In this document: one piece after another, positions 1 to 8,327 of the stretch | Numbering within the stretch: the first letter of the stretch is position 1 | Layout of the letters: each line of letters begins with the position of its first letter | Origin: Thiomicrospira cyclica ALM1 | Lineage (GTDB): Bacteria; Pseudomonadota; Gammaproteobacteria; Thiomicrospirales; Thiomicrospiraceae | DNA: 64,000 bases | Direction of reading: 5' to 3' | Assembly: GCF_000214825.1 (NCBI RefSeq) | Contig: NC_015581.1 | Span: 1-64,000 of the forward strand | The notes under the pieces: model-generated | The model's input: the letters and a program-made list of their open reading frames with translations, nothing else | What the model was told of the DNA's origin: nothing | The model's database searches: none | Position numbers and translations under genes: made by a program

Positions 1-6
1 TTAAAG

Positions 7-15
7 TTATTCACA
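7..15 (+). promoter_or_regulatory. DnaA box upstream of dnaA
   Basis: The nonamer TTATTCACA matches the DnaA-box consensus TTATNCACA exactly. It lies about 70 bases upstream of the proposed dnaA start. It may belong to the right edge of the replication origin or to dnaA autoregulation. Only 58 to 85 bases of upstream sequence are in the window, so a box cluster and an AT-rich unwinding element cannot be judged. Confidence 0.7.
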
Positions 16-85
16 GTTACAATTAAATCCATAGCGCAATTATCCCCTAAATCGGTCAATGAACACAATAAAAGGAGCCGATGAT

Positions 86-1447
86 TTGAGTCACGTCTGG
101 ACACAAAGTTTAAAATTCTTAGAGCAAGATCTAAATGAGCAGCAGTTTCATAGTTGGATTCGGCCACTTAAAGTGATCGAAGATGAGAGCGTTATTCGAT
201 TGCTAGCACCCACTCCATTTATTCTTGATTGGGTAAATCGCAAGCTGATGCCTAATATTCAACGAGCTGTTGCTCAGGTCGCGCCACAGGATACGCCACA
301 GGTGAAACTGGAAATTGGTGATTATGATTTTGATGAGCCTGTGACTCAAACTATGCCAACGCCAATAGCGATCGCTCCGGCTCAACCAGCTGCTCAGCTG
401 CGTGTTGATACCAATAAAAAAACGATCAAACATAAGCTGAACGTAAATTATATTTTTGATAATTTTGTTGAAGGTAAGGCCAACCAGTTGGCGGCGGCGG
501 CGGCTCGTCAAGTCGCTGAAAATCCGGGTGGCAGTTATAACCCATTTTTTATTTACGGTGGTGTTGGCTTAGGTAAAACCCACTTAATGCATGCCATTGG
601 AAATGCCTTGTTAGAGAAGAATCCCAACGCCCGTGTTGCCTACCTGCATTCGGAAAGTTTTGTGGCCGATATGGTTAATGCGCTGCGTCATAATAAAATT
701 GAAGAATTTAAGCGGTTTTATCGCTCCTTGGATGCGTTATTGATTGACGATATTCAGTTTTTTGCCAACAAAGAACAATCGCAAGAAGAGTTTTTTCATA
801 CCTTCAACACCTTATTAGAAGGAAATAAGCAGGTTATCTTGACCTCGGATCGATTCCCCAAAGAGGTAGATGGTCTTGAAGATCGCCTTAAATCCCGCTT
901 TGGTTGGGGGTTGACAATCGCGGTTGAGCCGCCGGAGTTTGAAATGCGTGTGGCGATTTTGATGAAAAAAGCGGCACAGGCCAATTATGCTCTACCTGAA
1001 GATGTCGCCTTTTTTGTTGCCAAGCGTCTGCGCGGTAACGTGCGTGAACTCGAAGGGGCATTAAAACGCATTGTGGCTTATGCCCAGTTTACTCAACAAA
1101 CTATTACAGTTGAGTTGGTTAAAGAGGCGTTGAAAGATTTGTTGGCGTTACAGCAAAAAATGATTACTCTGGACAATATTCAAAAAACCGTTGCAGACTA
1201 CTATAAATTGCGGGTAGCGGATTTGTTATCGAAACGACGTTCACGTAATATCGCTCGTCCAAGGCAGGTAGCTATGGCCTTAGCCAAAGAGTTAACTCAC
1301 CATAGTTTGCCTGAAATAGGTGATGCATTTGGTGGTCGTGACCATACGACGGTGTTGCACGCTGTGCGAACCATCAAAAGTATGCGTGACACGGATCATG
1401 TGATCGATGAAGATTTTAGTAAACTAGTCAGAATTATTACCTCTTGA
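86..1447 (+). CDS. dnaA: Chromosomal replication initiator protein DnaA
   Basis: DnaA binds DnaA boxes at the origin, melts the duplex and loads the DnaB helicase. With the TTG start at 86 the protein is 453 residues. Domain I contains the usual WIRPL stretch near residue 25. The AAA+ domain has Walker A GGVGLGKT (about 158-165) and Walker B LLIDD (about 218-222). The C-terminal box-binding helix carries the signature [10 protein letters not shown] (about 417-426). I prefer TTG 86 over ATG 59: AAAGGAG at 71-77 sits at good spacing before it, and the resulting start MSHVW aligns with the N-terminus of E. coli DnaA. ATG 59 has no ribosome binding site and adds nine unconserved residues. dnaN follows 10 bases downstream and is probably cotranscribed. 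Confidence 0.97.
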   Translation: MSHVWTQSLKFLEQDLNEQQFHSWIRPLKVIEDESVIRLLAPTPFILDWVNRKLMPNIQRAVAQVAPQDTPQVKLEIGDYDFDEPVTQTMPTPIAIAPAQPAAQLRVDTNKKTIKHKLNVNYIFDNFVEGKANQLAAAAARQVAENPGGSYNPFFIYGGVGLGKTHLMHAIGNALLEKNPNARVAYLHSESFVADMVNALRHNKIEEFKRFYRSLDALLIDDIQFFANKEQSQEEFFHTFNTLLEGNKQVILTSDRFPKEVDGLEDRLKSRFGWGLTIAVEPPEFEMRVAILMKKAAQANYALPEDVAFFVAKRLRGNVRELEGALKRIVAYAQFTQQTITVELVKEALKDLLALQQKMITLDNIQKTVADYYKLRVADLLSKRRSRNIARPRQVAMALAKELTHHSLPEIGDAFGGRDHTTVLHAVRTIKSMRDTDHVIDEDFSKLVRIITS

Positions 1448-1457
1448 GGCGCTATCA

Positions 1458-2567
1458 ATGAAACTAACTTTAAATCGCGAACAATTTTTAAAAGGCTTAC
1501 AAACAGTCGCTGGCGTTGTAGAAAAGCGCCAAACTATGCCGGTTTTAGGCAATTTTCTGCTACAGATTAATGGTCAGCACCTCACCTTGACTGGCTCAGA
1601 CTTAGAAATTGAAAGTCGCGCACAAGTGGTCATTGATCAGCTTGAGGGCGATGCCTTTGACATAACACTACCGGCACAAAAGCTATTAACGATTGTGCGC
1701 TCCTTACCTGAGGGGGTTAGTGTTAATCTCACTTTTGAAGCACAACGTTGTACGCTCACAGCAGGACGCTCCTCATTTAAATTATCGACTTTGCCCGCTG
1801 CAGACTACCCGCACTTGGATTTATCGCGGGTTGAGCTTGCCTTGCAAATGAGCCAAGCCCAATTAAAGCAAATGTTAGCGCAAACCAGTTTTGCTATGGC
1901 ATCGCAAGATGTGCGTTTTTATTTAAATGGGATGCTGTTTGATGTCAGCCCACAGGCTTTGCGTTTAGTAGCAACGGATGGTCATCGTCTGTCAACCACC
2001 GCCTTAGAGGCCGACTTTGCAAGCTTAACACCCATGCAAGTGATTGTGCCGCGTAAGGGTATTGTTGAGCTTGGTAAATTACTACAAGCATCTGATGATT
2101 TAGTTGAGCTGGCTTTTGCGAAAAACTACCTTACTGTAAAGTTAGCCGACATAGTGTTTACTTGTAAGTTGATTGAAGGGCGTTATCCCGATTTTCGTCG
2201 AGTTATTCCGCAGAATAATGAAGTTGCCGTACAAACTGACCGAGAGTTGTTGCGTGCCATATTACAACGTGCGGCCATTTTGTCTAATGAACGCTTTAAA
2301 GGCGTAAGAATGGTTATTGATAACAACTTATTGACGGTTCATGCGCAAAATACCGAGCAAGATGAATCTAATGAGGATATGGCAATAGACTATCTTGGCG
2401 ATAAAATTGAAATTGGCTTTAATGTAAGTTACCTCTTGGATGTTATTCAAGCGGTGAAAGATGATCATATTGTTCTAAGTTTAAAAGATAATAGCAGTTC
2501 GTGTTTAATTTCGACCGCTGACGGTCTAATTACGGCACAACATGTTGTTATGCCAATGCGACTATAG
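1458..2567 (+). CDS. dnaN: DNA polymerase III beta sliding clamp
   Basis: The beta subunit forms the ring that tethers DNA polymerase III and other polymerases to DNA. At 369 residues it matches the family (E. coli 366). It begins MKLTLNREQFLKGL, keeps the KRQTMPVLGNFLL region of the first clamp domain, and ends with the typical VVMPMRL carboxy terminus that shapes the peptide-binding cleft. A GAGG motif precedes the ATG. It follows dnaA directly, the usual bacterial order. The normally adjacent recF and gyrB are absent; a perfect hairpin and sulfide-oxidation genes follow instead. Confidence 0.98.
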   Translation: MKLTLNREQFLKGLQTVAGVVEKRQTMPVLGNFLLQINGQHLTLTGSDLEIESRAQVVIDQLEGDAFDITLPAQKLLTIVRSLPEGVSVNLTFEAQRCTLTAGRSSFKLSTLPAADYPHLDLSRVELALQMSQAQLKQMLAQTSFAMASQDVRFYLNGMLFDVSPQALRLVATDGHRLSTTALEADFASLTPMQVIVPRKGIVELGKLLQASDDLVELAFAKNYLTVKLADIVFTCKLIEGRYPDFRRVIPQNNEVAVQTDRELLRAILQRAAILSNERFKGVRMVIDNNLLTVHAQNTEQDESNEDMAIDYLGDKIEIGFNVSYLLDVIQAVKDDHIVLSLKDNSSSCLISTADGLITAQHVVMPMRL

Positions 2568-2608
2568 TTAATCCATGGCTATAAGCTATGCTTATAGCCA
2601 TGGATTAA
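2568..2608 (+). terminator. Perfect 19-bp inverted repeat after dnaN
   Basis: Two perfect 19-base arms (2568-2586 and 2590-2608) are separated by only TAT, immediately after the dnaN stop codon. The stem would be very stable. It lacks the oligo-T tract of a classic intrinsic terminator, so it may stop or stabilise the dnaAN transcript by another route. Confidence 0.55.
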
Positions 2609-2616
2609 AATACTAA

Positions 2617-2646
2617 TTGGCTTAGCTAGATGGTTAAAGGTATATT
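2617..2646 (+). promoter_or_regulatory. Likely sigma70-type promoter of fccAB
   Basis: A -35-like TTGGCT (2617-2622) and a -10-like TATATT (2641-2646) are separated by 18 bases. The predicted start near 2653 gives a leader of about 30 bases before the cytochrome gene. It is the only good candidate between the dnaN hairpin and fccA. Confidence 0.55.
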
Positions 2647-2683
2647 CAAATAGCGAGCCTGAATTTAATACAGAGGAATAAAA

Positions 2684-2989
2684 ATGAATAAGAAACTCCT
2701 ACCTCTTGCTGGTCTACTTATAGGTTTATTTGTAATTCCTAGCGCCCATGCGGTCGATCGCGGTGAACTCCTAGCTAATAGTTGTTTTTCATGCCATGGC
2801 TATGATGGTCGATTAGATAACGCAGAAATCATTCCGCTGGCTAACTACCCCGCTTCCCTTATAATCAGCCAAATGAAAGCCTATCGTGATGGTACACGTC
2901 AGGGCACGATTATGAATCGTCATGCCCGTGGTTACACCGATGAAGAAATCGAATTAATGGCAAATTACATTGGTTTACAAGGACAATAA
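2684..2989 (+). CDS. fccA: Monoheme cytochrome c subunit of flavocytochrome c sulfide dehydrogenase
   Basis: This 101-residue protein starts with a Sec signal peptide (hydrophobic stretch about 6-20, likely cleavage after AHA at 23). One c-type heme motif, CFSCH, lies at residues 34-38. A Met in the IMNRH segment (about residue 77) is a plausible axial ligand. It would accept electrons from the flavin subunit in the periplasm and pass them to the respiratory chain. It matches the short monoheme form rather than the larger diheme FccA of purple sulfur bacteria. A strong AGAGGA site precedes the ATG. The flavoprotein gene starts 10 bases downstream, which supports the assignment over a generic cytochrome c. 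Confidence 0.85.
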   Translation: MNKKLLPLAGLLIGLFVIPSAHAVDRGELLANSCFSCHGYDGRLDNAEIIPLANYPASLIISQMKAYRDGTRQGTIMNRHARGYTDEEIELMANYIGLQGQ

Positions 2990-2999
2990 GGAGCATATT

Positions 3000-4292
3000 A
3001 TGAAAAAATTAAAATTATCGCGTCGTCAGGCCATCCAATTGGCGGCGGCAGGTGTTGCTATGCCAACAGCATTTGCCTTGTCAGGTTGTGAAACGACAGG
3101 TCGTAAAGGTGCTGGACATGTTGTCGTCATTGGTGGTGGCTTTGGTGGTGGTGCAACCGCAAAATATTTAAAGCGTTATAATCCAGAATTAAATGTAACA
3201 ATGATCGAACCTAATACCACCTATGTAACGTGCCCTGGCTCTAACTGGGTTTTGGCGGGTTTCACTGAAATGAATGAAATCACCCACAACTATGATGCCG
3301 CTAAGAAAAATGGTATTAATGTGGTTCATGAAATGGTGGCCAATGTTGATCCGGCCAAACAGACGGTAACCCTTGCGAGTGGTAAAACCATGAGTTATGA
3401 CCGTTTAGTTATGTCACCAGGTATTGACTTCAAATGGGACGTACATGCGGGCATTTCGCAAGCCGCTGAAACAGCTATGCCTCATGCCTACAAAGCCGGT
3501 CCGCAAACGTTACTATTACGTGATCAACTGCGTGCCATGCCAGACGGTGGTACATTTGTAATGGTACCGCCACCAAATCCATTCCGTTGCCCACCAGGAC
3601 CTTACGAGCGTGCAGCGATGGTTGCGCATTATCTTAAAAATAATAAGCCTAAGTCTAAAATTCTAATCCTAGACCAAAAAAATGCCTTCTCTAAACAGGG
3701 TTTATTCCAAAAGGGTTGGGAGCTTAACTACGGTCAGATGATTGAATGGGTATCAATGGATGATGGCGGTCGTTTGAATAGCATTGATGTAGCTGGTAAA
3801 ACCATCGATGCTGCTTATGGAAAAGTTAAAGGTGATGTCGTTAACTATATCCCACCACAGCGTGCAGGCAAGCTTGCTCAAACGACCGGCTTGACTAATG
3901 ACTCTGGTTTCTGTCCGGTTAATCAGATTACTTTTGAATCAACTATTCATAAAAATATCCATGTGATTGGGGATGCTTCTATTGCCAGCCCAATGCCAAA
4001 ATCTGGCCATTCCGCTGTAAGCCAAGCTAAGGCTACTGCGGCCAATATTGTTTTAGCAATGCAAGGCGAAGAGCCTATTTGGGCGAAAAATGTCAATACG
4101 TGTTACTCACTTGTAACACCAGACTATGCCATTTCTGTTGCGGCAATCTATGACATCGTTGATGGAAAGATTGCTGCTGTACAGGGTGCTGGAGGAGTTT
4201 CACCGGGCGATGCTGATGCAGAATACCGCCGAACTGAAGCAAACTACACGCGTGGTTGGTATCGTAGTATTACTGACGAGGTCTGGAGCTAA
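3000..4292 (+). CDS. fccB: Flavocytochrome c sulfide dehydrogenase, FAD subunit
   Basis: FccB oxidises sulfide to sulfur with FAD and passes electrons to the cytochrome subunit. The 430-residue product begins with a twin-arginine signal (SRRQAIQLAAAG, 7-18), followed by LSGC at 27-30, which looks like a lipobox. The FAD-binding motif VVVIGGGFGGG lies at 41-51. Cys197 (FRCPPGPY) and Cys305 (SGFCPVNQ) are in the positions expected for the redox-active disulfide. IGDASIASPMPKSGHSA near residue 325 closes the FAD site. The ATG at 3000 is chosen because AAGGAG precedes it and the Tat signal starts there; an upstream in-frame start at 2970 would run into fccA. Confidence 0.93.
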   Translation: MKKLKLSRRQAIQLAAAGVAMPTAFALSGCETTGRKGAGHVVVIGGGFGGGATAKYLKRYNPELNVTMIEPNTTYVTCPGSNWVLAGFTEMNEITHNYDAAKKNGINVVHEMVANVDPAKQTVTLASGKTMSYDRLVMSPGIDFKWDVHAGISQAAETAMPHAYKAGPQTLLLRDQLRAMPDGGTFVMVPPPNPFRCPPGPYERAAMVAHYLKNNKPKSKILILDQKNAFSKQGLFQKGWELNYGQMIEWVSMDDGGRLNSIDVAGKTIDAAYGKVKGDVVNYIPPQRAGKLAQTTGLTNDSGFCPVNQITFESTIHKNIHVIGDASIASPMPKSGHSAVSQAKATAANIVLAMQGEEPIWAKNVNTCYSLVTPDYAISVAAIYDIVDGKIAAVQGAGGVSPGDADAEYRRTEANYTRGWYRSITDEVWS

Positions 4293-4320
4293 TTCTTATG
4301 CTCCCCACGTTAGGGTTAAT

Positions 4321-4348
4321 AAACCGCAGTTAATCTGCGGTTTTTTTT
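4321..4348 (+). terminator. Intrinsic terminator of fccAB
   Basis: A 9-bp stem (AAACCGCAG with CTGCGGTTT), a TTAAT loop and a run of eight T follow fccB by about 30 bases. Confidence 0.9.
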
Positions 4349-4431
4349 GCTTAACTATTACGTCGACCGACTGCTAAGTTTAGGTGCGCGTGGTAAACTA
4401 AAAGCAATTTTCATCGAGGAATAATTGGGTT

Positions 4432-6294
4432 ATGTGCGGAATTGTTGGCGGGGTGGCTGAACGAAATTTAGTCCCAATTTTATTAGCCGGTCTGAAGCGG
4501 TTAGAGTATCGGGGTTACGATTCATCAGGACTTGCGGTGATTGATGAAAGTCAAACATTACTCCGCTACCGTGCTGAAGGAAAAATCCAGGCACTTGAAC
4601 AGACCATTGCGCAACAAGCGCCCAATTTATATGGGCAAACCGGTATTGCACATACGCGCTGGGCCACTCATGGTCGTCCGGCCGAGCGAAATGCTCACCC
4701 TCATACTAGTCATGATCTTATTTCAGTGGTTCATAACGGTATCATTGAGAACTACCAGGCCTTAAAAGCGCAACTAATGGCACAAAACATCACCTTTGCG
4801 TCGGAGACGGATAGTGAAGTTATCGCACATAGCGTTTATTTAGCCTATCAGTCAGACCTGGACTTAAAAGATGCGGTTACTCAGACTGTCGCTCAGTTTG
4901 ATGGTGCTTATGCACTTGGGATTGTTGCCAAAGATCAGCCGGGTCGTTTAATTGCGACCCGTAAAGGCAGTCCCTTGGTGATAGGCGTTGGTATAGGTGA
5001 GCATTTCATTGCATCGGATGTTACCGCGCTGTTACCGGTCACACAAAACTTTATCTTTTTGCAGGAAGGCGATATCGCGGATATTTACCGCGATCGGTTT
5101 GTTATTTACAACGCATCTGGTGAGGTGGTAGAGCGCCCGATGGTGCAGTCCAGCCTAAATCCAGCAGCGGTTGAATTGGGTAATCATCGCCACTTTATGC
5201 ATAAGGAAATTTTTGAACAGCCGCAGGCGGTGATTGATACGTTGCAAGGCCGAATTACTGACCAAGAAGTGATTACCGAAGCTTTTGGGTTCCAGGCAGC
5301 TGACCTATTCGATCAGATAACCCAGGTGCAAATTGTGGCTTGCGGTACCAGTTACCATGCCGGCCTGGTTGCAAAATACTGGTTAGAAGATATTATTCGT
5401 CTACCTTGTCAAGTTGAGGTAGCCAGTGAGTATCGATATCGGAACCCCGTGTTACAAGATAAGACGCTGTTTGTGACTCTATCCCAGTCGGGTGAAACCG
5501 CCGACACCCTTGCCGCTTTACAATTGATTAAGCAGCAGGCTAAGCAACGTCAATTTACCCAGATAGCGACTCTGTGTATCTGTAATGTCGCCGAGTCGAG
5601 CCTAACTCGTGAATCGGATATGACCTTTTTAACCCATGCCGGACCAGAAATCGGTGTTGCCAGTACCAAAGCCTTTACCACTCAATTGGTTGCGCTGGCG
5701 CTATTGATGATGGTGTTGGGTAAACGTCATAAAACGCTGAGTGTCAAACGTGAGGCGGCAATTGTGGCGGGCTTAAAAAAATTACCCGGCTTGATTCAAA
5801 ATGCACTCACGCATGAGGCGTCGATTCAGCAATTGGCCAATAGCTTTGCTGATAAGCATAATGCTCTGTTTTTAGGACGCGGCACTATGTTTCCGATTGC
5901 GCTTGAAGGCGCATTGAAACTCAAAGAAATTAGCTATATTCATGCGGAAGCCTACCCGGCGGGTGAGCTGAAACATGGCCCACTAGCCCTAGTTGATGAA
6001 ATGATTCCAGTTGTTGCGATTGCGCCGCATGATGATTTGCTCGAAAAGCTGAAATCTAATTTGCAAGAGGTGAATGCACGCGGTGGTCAAATGATTGTAT
6101 TTGAAGATGAGGCGTCTAACATTCAATCGGATGGCTCATTTAAAGTGCTTAAAACTACTAGTAACGTCGGTCGTATTACCGCACCGATTACGTTTAATAT
6201 TCCGTTGCAGTTGTTGGCTTATCACGTAGCTCTAATACGGGGTACTGATGTTGACCAACCCCGTAATCTCGCAAAATCGGTAACAGTGGAATAA
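4432..6294 (+). CDS. glmS: Glutamine--fructose-6-phosphate aminotransferase (isomerizing)
   Basis: GlmS makes glucosamine-6-phosphate from fructose-6-phosphate and glutamine, the first step toward UDP-GlcNAc for peptidoglycan and LPS. The 620-residue protein starts MCGIVGG, so Cys2 becomes the N-terminal nucleophile of the glutaminase domain. HTRWATHG and the RGYDSSG segment are typical of that domain. Two SIS sugar-isomerase domains follow (about 295-430 and 465-610), including CGTSYHAG and the C-terminal AKSVTVE. Length is close to E. coli (609). It is a single-gene unit between two terminators. No glmS ribozyme is visible in the short leader. Confidence 0.97.
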   Translation: MCGIVGGVAERNLVPILLAGLKRLEYRGYDSSGLAVIDESQTLLRYRAEGKIQALEQTIAQQAPNLYGQTGIAHTRWATHGRPAERNAHPHTSHDLISVVHNGIIENYQALKAQLMAQNITFASETDSEVIAHSVYLAYQSDLDLKDAVTQTVAQFDGAYALGIVAKDQPGRLIATRKGSPLVIGVGIGEHFIASDVTALLPVTQNFIFLQEGDIADIYRDRFVIYNASGEVVERPMVQSSLNPAAVELGNHRHFMHKEIFEQPQAVIDTLQGRITDQEVITEAFGFQAADLFDQITQVQIVACGTSYHAGLVAKYWLEDIIRLPCQVEVASEYRYRNPVLQDKTLFVTLSQSGETADTLAALQLIKQQAKQRQFTQIATLCICNVAESSLTRESDMTFLTHAGPEIGVASTKAFTTQLVALALLMMVLGKRHKTLSVKREAAIVAGLKKLPGLIQNALTHEASIQQLANSFADKHNALFLGRGTMFPIALEGALKLKEISYIHAEAYPAGELKHGPLALVDEMIPVVAIAPHDDLLEKLKSNLQEVNARGGQMIVFEDEASNIQSDGSFKVLKTTSNVGRITAPITFNIPLQLLAYHVALIRGTDVDQPRNLAKSVTVE

Positions 6295-6349
6295 ACATTA
6301 GAGCTTCTTTACGTCAAACAATGTGAATTTCTATCTGCTTGTTATAAAT

Positions 6350-6386
6350 AACCCGGTCTAGACCTTGAGTTTAGGTCGGGTTTTTA
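6350..6386 (+). terminator. Intrinsic terminator of glmS
   Basis: AACCCG (6350-6355) pairs with CGGGTT (6377-6382), extended by ACCT with AGGT across a bulge, and a T run follows. It lies about 55 bases after the glmS stop. Confidence 0.75.
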
Positions 6387-6472
6387 TTATATTACGCGTT
6401 ATAGCCAAGCGTGCACAACGCTTTTAAAACAGGCAGATCCAGCTTTAAGCCAAGCCTGACTTAGGAGTTAAG

Positions 6473-7477
6473 ATGAGTAATACCGGAGAATTAATCGATC
6501 CATTCCAGCGCAAAATTGAATATTTGCGCGTATCAGTGACGGATCGTTGTAATTATCGTTGCGGGTATTGTATGCCTGAGCAAGGCGTGCATCCGGAAGG
6601 CAAGCATACCGAATACTTGTCATTTGAAGAGTTAACGCGAATAATTGCGGCGTTTACGCGCTTGGGTGTGAAAAAAATTCGCTTAACCGGCGGTGAACCT
6701 TTAGTGCGCAAGGGACTGGCCGAGTTCGCTCAAGAATTAAAACGCTTACCAGGCCTGGTGGATTTAGCTTTATCGACCAATGCCCATTATCTAGACAAGC
6801 ATGCGCCCCAATTAGCAGCGGCGATTGATCGGGTGAATATTTCGATGGATTCACTGGACGCGAACAAGTTTCAGCACATTACCCGTGGCGGCGACCTTGC
6901 CAAAGTTATGAACGGTATTGATGCCGCGTTGGCGCACGACATGCGCCCGGTCAAAATAAATATGGTGGTGATGAAAGGCACCAACGATGATGAAATCGAA
7001 GCGATGGTCGATTTTGGCATTCAAAAAGGGGTTGAAGTGCGCTTTATTGAAACCATGCCGATTGGCCCAGCTGGTGTGTCGATGATGGATCAACATTATG
7101 CGGCGGATGCCATCTTAAAACGGGTCAAAGATCATGTCGGCACCGATTTGATCCCATGCCAAAGTCGCTCGCATGATGGCCCGGCGCGCAATTTTAAAAT
7201 CGCGGGTACTGATGCCAAAATCGGTGTTATCTCCGCAGTCTCCGATCACTTTTGTGCTAGTTGTAACCGGGTAAGATTAACCGCACGTGGGTTTTTAGCC
7301 CTGTGTTTAGGGCAAGAAGATGGTATGGATTTACGCTCGCCCCTGCGCAATGGTGCCACGGACGATGAGTTAGAAGCCTTGATTGTTAAAGCGATTACCA
7401 TGAAGCCAGAGCGACACTTTTTCCGTGAGAATGTTCACAATATCGAATTTAGACAAATGGTATCTCTGGGTGGTTGA
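6473..7477 (+). CDS. moaA: GTP 3',8-cyclase MoaA (molybdopterin step 1)
   Basis: MoaA is a radical-SAM enzyme that converts GTP to 3',8-cyclo-GTP, later turned into cyclic pyranopterin by MoaC. The 334-residue product shows the N-terminal SAM cluster CNYRCGYC (Cys26, 30, 33). The GTP-side cluster CASC followed by a third Cys after 13 residues lies near residue 265. It ends in Gly-Gly, the conserved MoaA tail that is important for activity. TAGGAG precedes the ATG. It opens a moaA-moaD-moaE run with almost no spacing. The cofactor is needed by SoxC in this window. Confidence 0.97.
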   Translation: MSNTGELIDPFQRKIEYLRVSVTDRCNYRCGYCMPEQGVHPEGKHTEYLSFEELTRIIAAFTRLGVKKIRLTGGEPLVRKGLAEFAQELKRLPGLVDLALSTNAHYLDKHAPQLAAAIDRVNISMDSLDANKFQHITRGGDLAKVMNGIDAALAHDMRPVKINMVVMKGTNDDEIEAMVDFGIQKGVEVRFIETMPIGPAGVSMMDQHYAADAILKRVKDHVGTDLIPCQSRSHDGPARNFKIAGTDAKIGVISAVSDHFCASCNRVRLTARGFLALCLGQEDGMDLRSPLRNGATDDELEALIVKAITMKPERHFFRENVHNIEFRQMVSLGG

Positions 7478-7506
7478 GCCGAGATGCACTGAGACAAGGA
7501 ATGATG

Positions 7507-7761
7507 ATGAGCGGTGTAAACATTTTATATTTTGCTAGTTTTCGGGAAAAGTTTGGCCAGGCACAAGAACGCTTGCCGGCCGAATTTGGTACGGTTGGTG
7601 AACTACTTAACAAACTCGCGCAACGCGGTGATGAGTGGCGCGAAACCTTGATTGAACAAGGGCGGGTACAAATTGCCGTCAACCAAGACATGGCCAATGC
7701 GGATACTCCGCTAAAAGCGGGTGATGAAGTGGCGCTTTTTCCACCAGTAACCGGGGGTTAA
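7507..7761 (+). CDS. moaD: Molybdopterin synthase small subunit
   Basis: MoaD is a ubiquitin-fold sulfur carrier. Its C-terminal Gly-Gly is adenylated by MoeB-type enzymes and thiolated, then donates sulfur to precursor Z on MoaE. The 84-residue product ends FFPPVTGG-like (LFPPVTGG). Three ATGs stand in tandem at 7501, 7504 and 7507. The third is chosen because AAGGA at 7496-7500 is six bases away and the protein then starts like E. coli MoaD. An upstream in-frame TTG at 7474 overlaps the moaA stop but has no support. No moeB is in the window. Confidence 0.93.
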   Translation: MSGVNILYFASFREKFGQAQERLPAEFGTVGELLNKLAQRGDEWRETLIEQGRVQIAVNQDMANADTPLKAGDEVALFPPVTGG

Positions 7762-7764
7762 GTT

Positions 7765-8226
7765 GTGAGTAATCCCTTCGTTCGTGTTCAAGAGGCCGAT
7801 TTTGATTTGACCACGGAAGTGAACTGGTTGCGCGCGCAACACAGCGATGTCGGTGCGGTGGTCAGTTTTATTGGTACTGTGCGCGATATCAACCAGGGTG
7901 ATGAGGTGAATCAACTGGAGTTGGAGCACTATCCTGGTATGACGGAAAAAGCACTTGAAGCGATTCGTCAACAGGCCCACCAACGTTGGCATTTGGAATC
8001 GAGTTTGATTATTCACCGCATTGGCAAAATGCAGCCGAAAGACCAAATTGTATTGGTTGCTGTCGCCAGTCGCCATCGTGAAAATGCGTTTCATGCGGCG
8101 CATTTTATTATGGATTATTTAAAAACCAATGCACCCTTTTGGAAGAAAGAATGGACTCCTGATGGTGAACGTTGGGTTGATGCCCGACTCAGTGACGAAC
8201 AAGCCATGCAGCGTTGGTTAAGTTAA
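7765..8226 (+). CDS. moaE: Molybdopterin synthase catalytic subunit
   Basis: MoaE converts cyclic pyranopterin monophosphate to molybdopterin using sulfur carried by MoaD. The 153-residue protein has the family core: GAVVSFIGTVRD near residue 30, ELEHYPGM near 50, and the Lys-rich FWKKE segment near residue 127 that lies in the active site. The start is GTG, three bases after the moaD stop, with a G-rich stretch as ribosome binding site, so it is translationally coupled to moaD. A strong terminator follows. Confidence 0.95.
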   Translation: MSNPFVRVQEADFDLTTEVNWLRAQHSDVGAVVSFIGTVRDINQGDEVNQLELEHYPGMTEKALEAIRQQAHQRWHLESSLIIHRIGKMQPKDQIVLVAVASRHRENAFHAAHFIMDYLKTNAPFWKKEWTPDGERWVDARLSDEQAMQRWLS

Positions 8227-8264
8227 GTTTTCTGTTATTTATTTACTACTGCTTTATCTGTCTT

Positions 8265-8289
8265 TTCCCCGCTTGCGGGGAATTTTTTT
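8265..8289 (+). terminator. Intrinsic terminator after moaE
   Basis: The arms TTCCCCGC and GCGGGGAA are nearly contiguous and are followed by seven T. It separates moaADE from moeA-moaC. Confidence 0.9.
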
Positions 8290-8327
8290 GGCCAGATAAC
8301 GCCATTTTTTAAGAGTGAAACCTGATT

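Noticed and set aside
59-85. ATG at 59 as the dnaA start
   Set aside because: It has no ribosome site and adds unconserved residues; TTG 86 fits family and spacing.
364-375. A GCGATCGC (HIP1) site in dnaA
   Set aside because: I noticed only this copy, so the cyanobacterial palindrome itself does not appear enriched.
4126-4377. Open frame overlapping the fccB end and its terminator
   Set aside because: It is a shadow in another frame and runs through the terminator hairpin.
4349-4431. A glmS ribozyme upstream of glmS
   Set aside because: The leader is too short and lacks the ribozyme core; these are typical of Gram-positive bacteria.
6387-6472. A molybdenum-cofactor riboswitch before moaA
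   Set aside because: No convincing conserved structure could be seen in about 85 bases.
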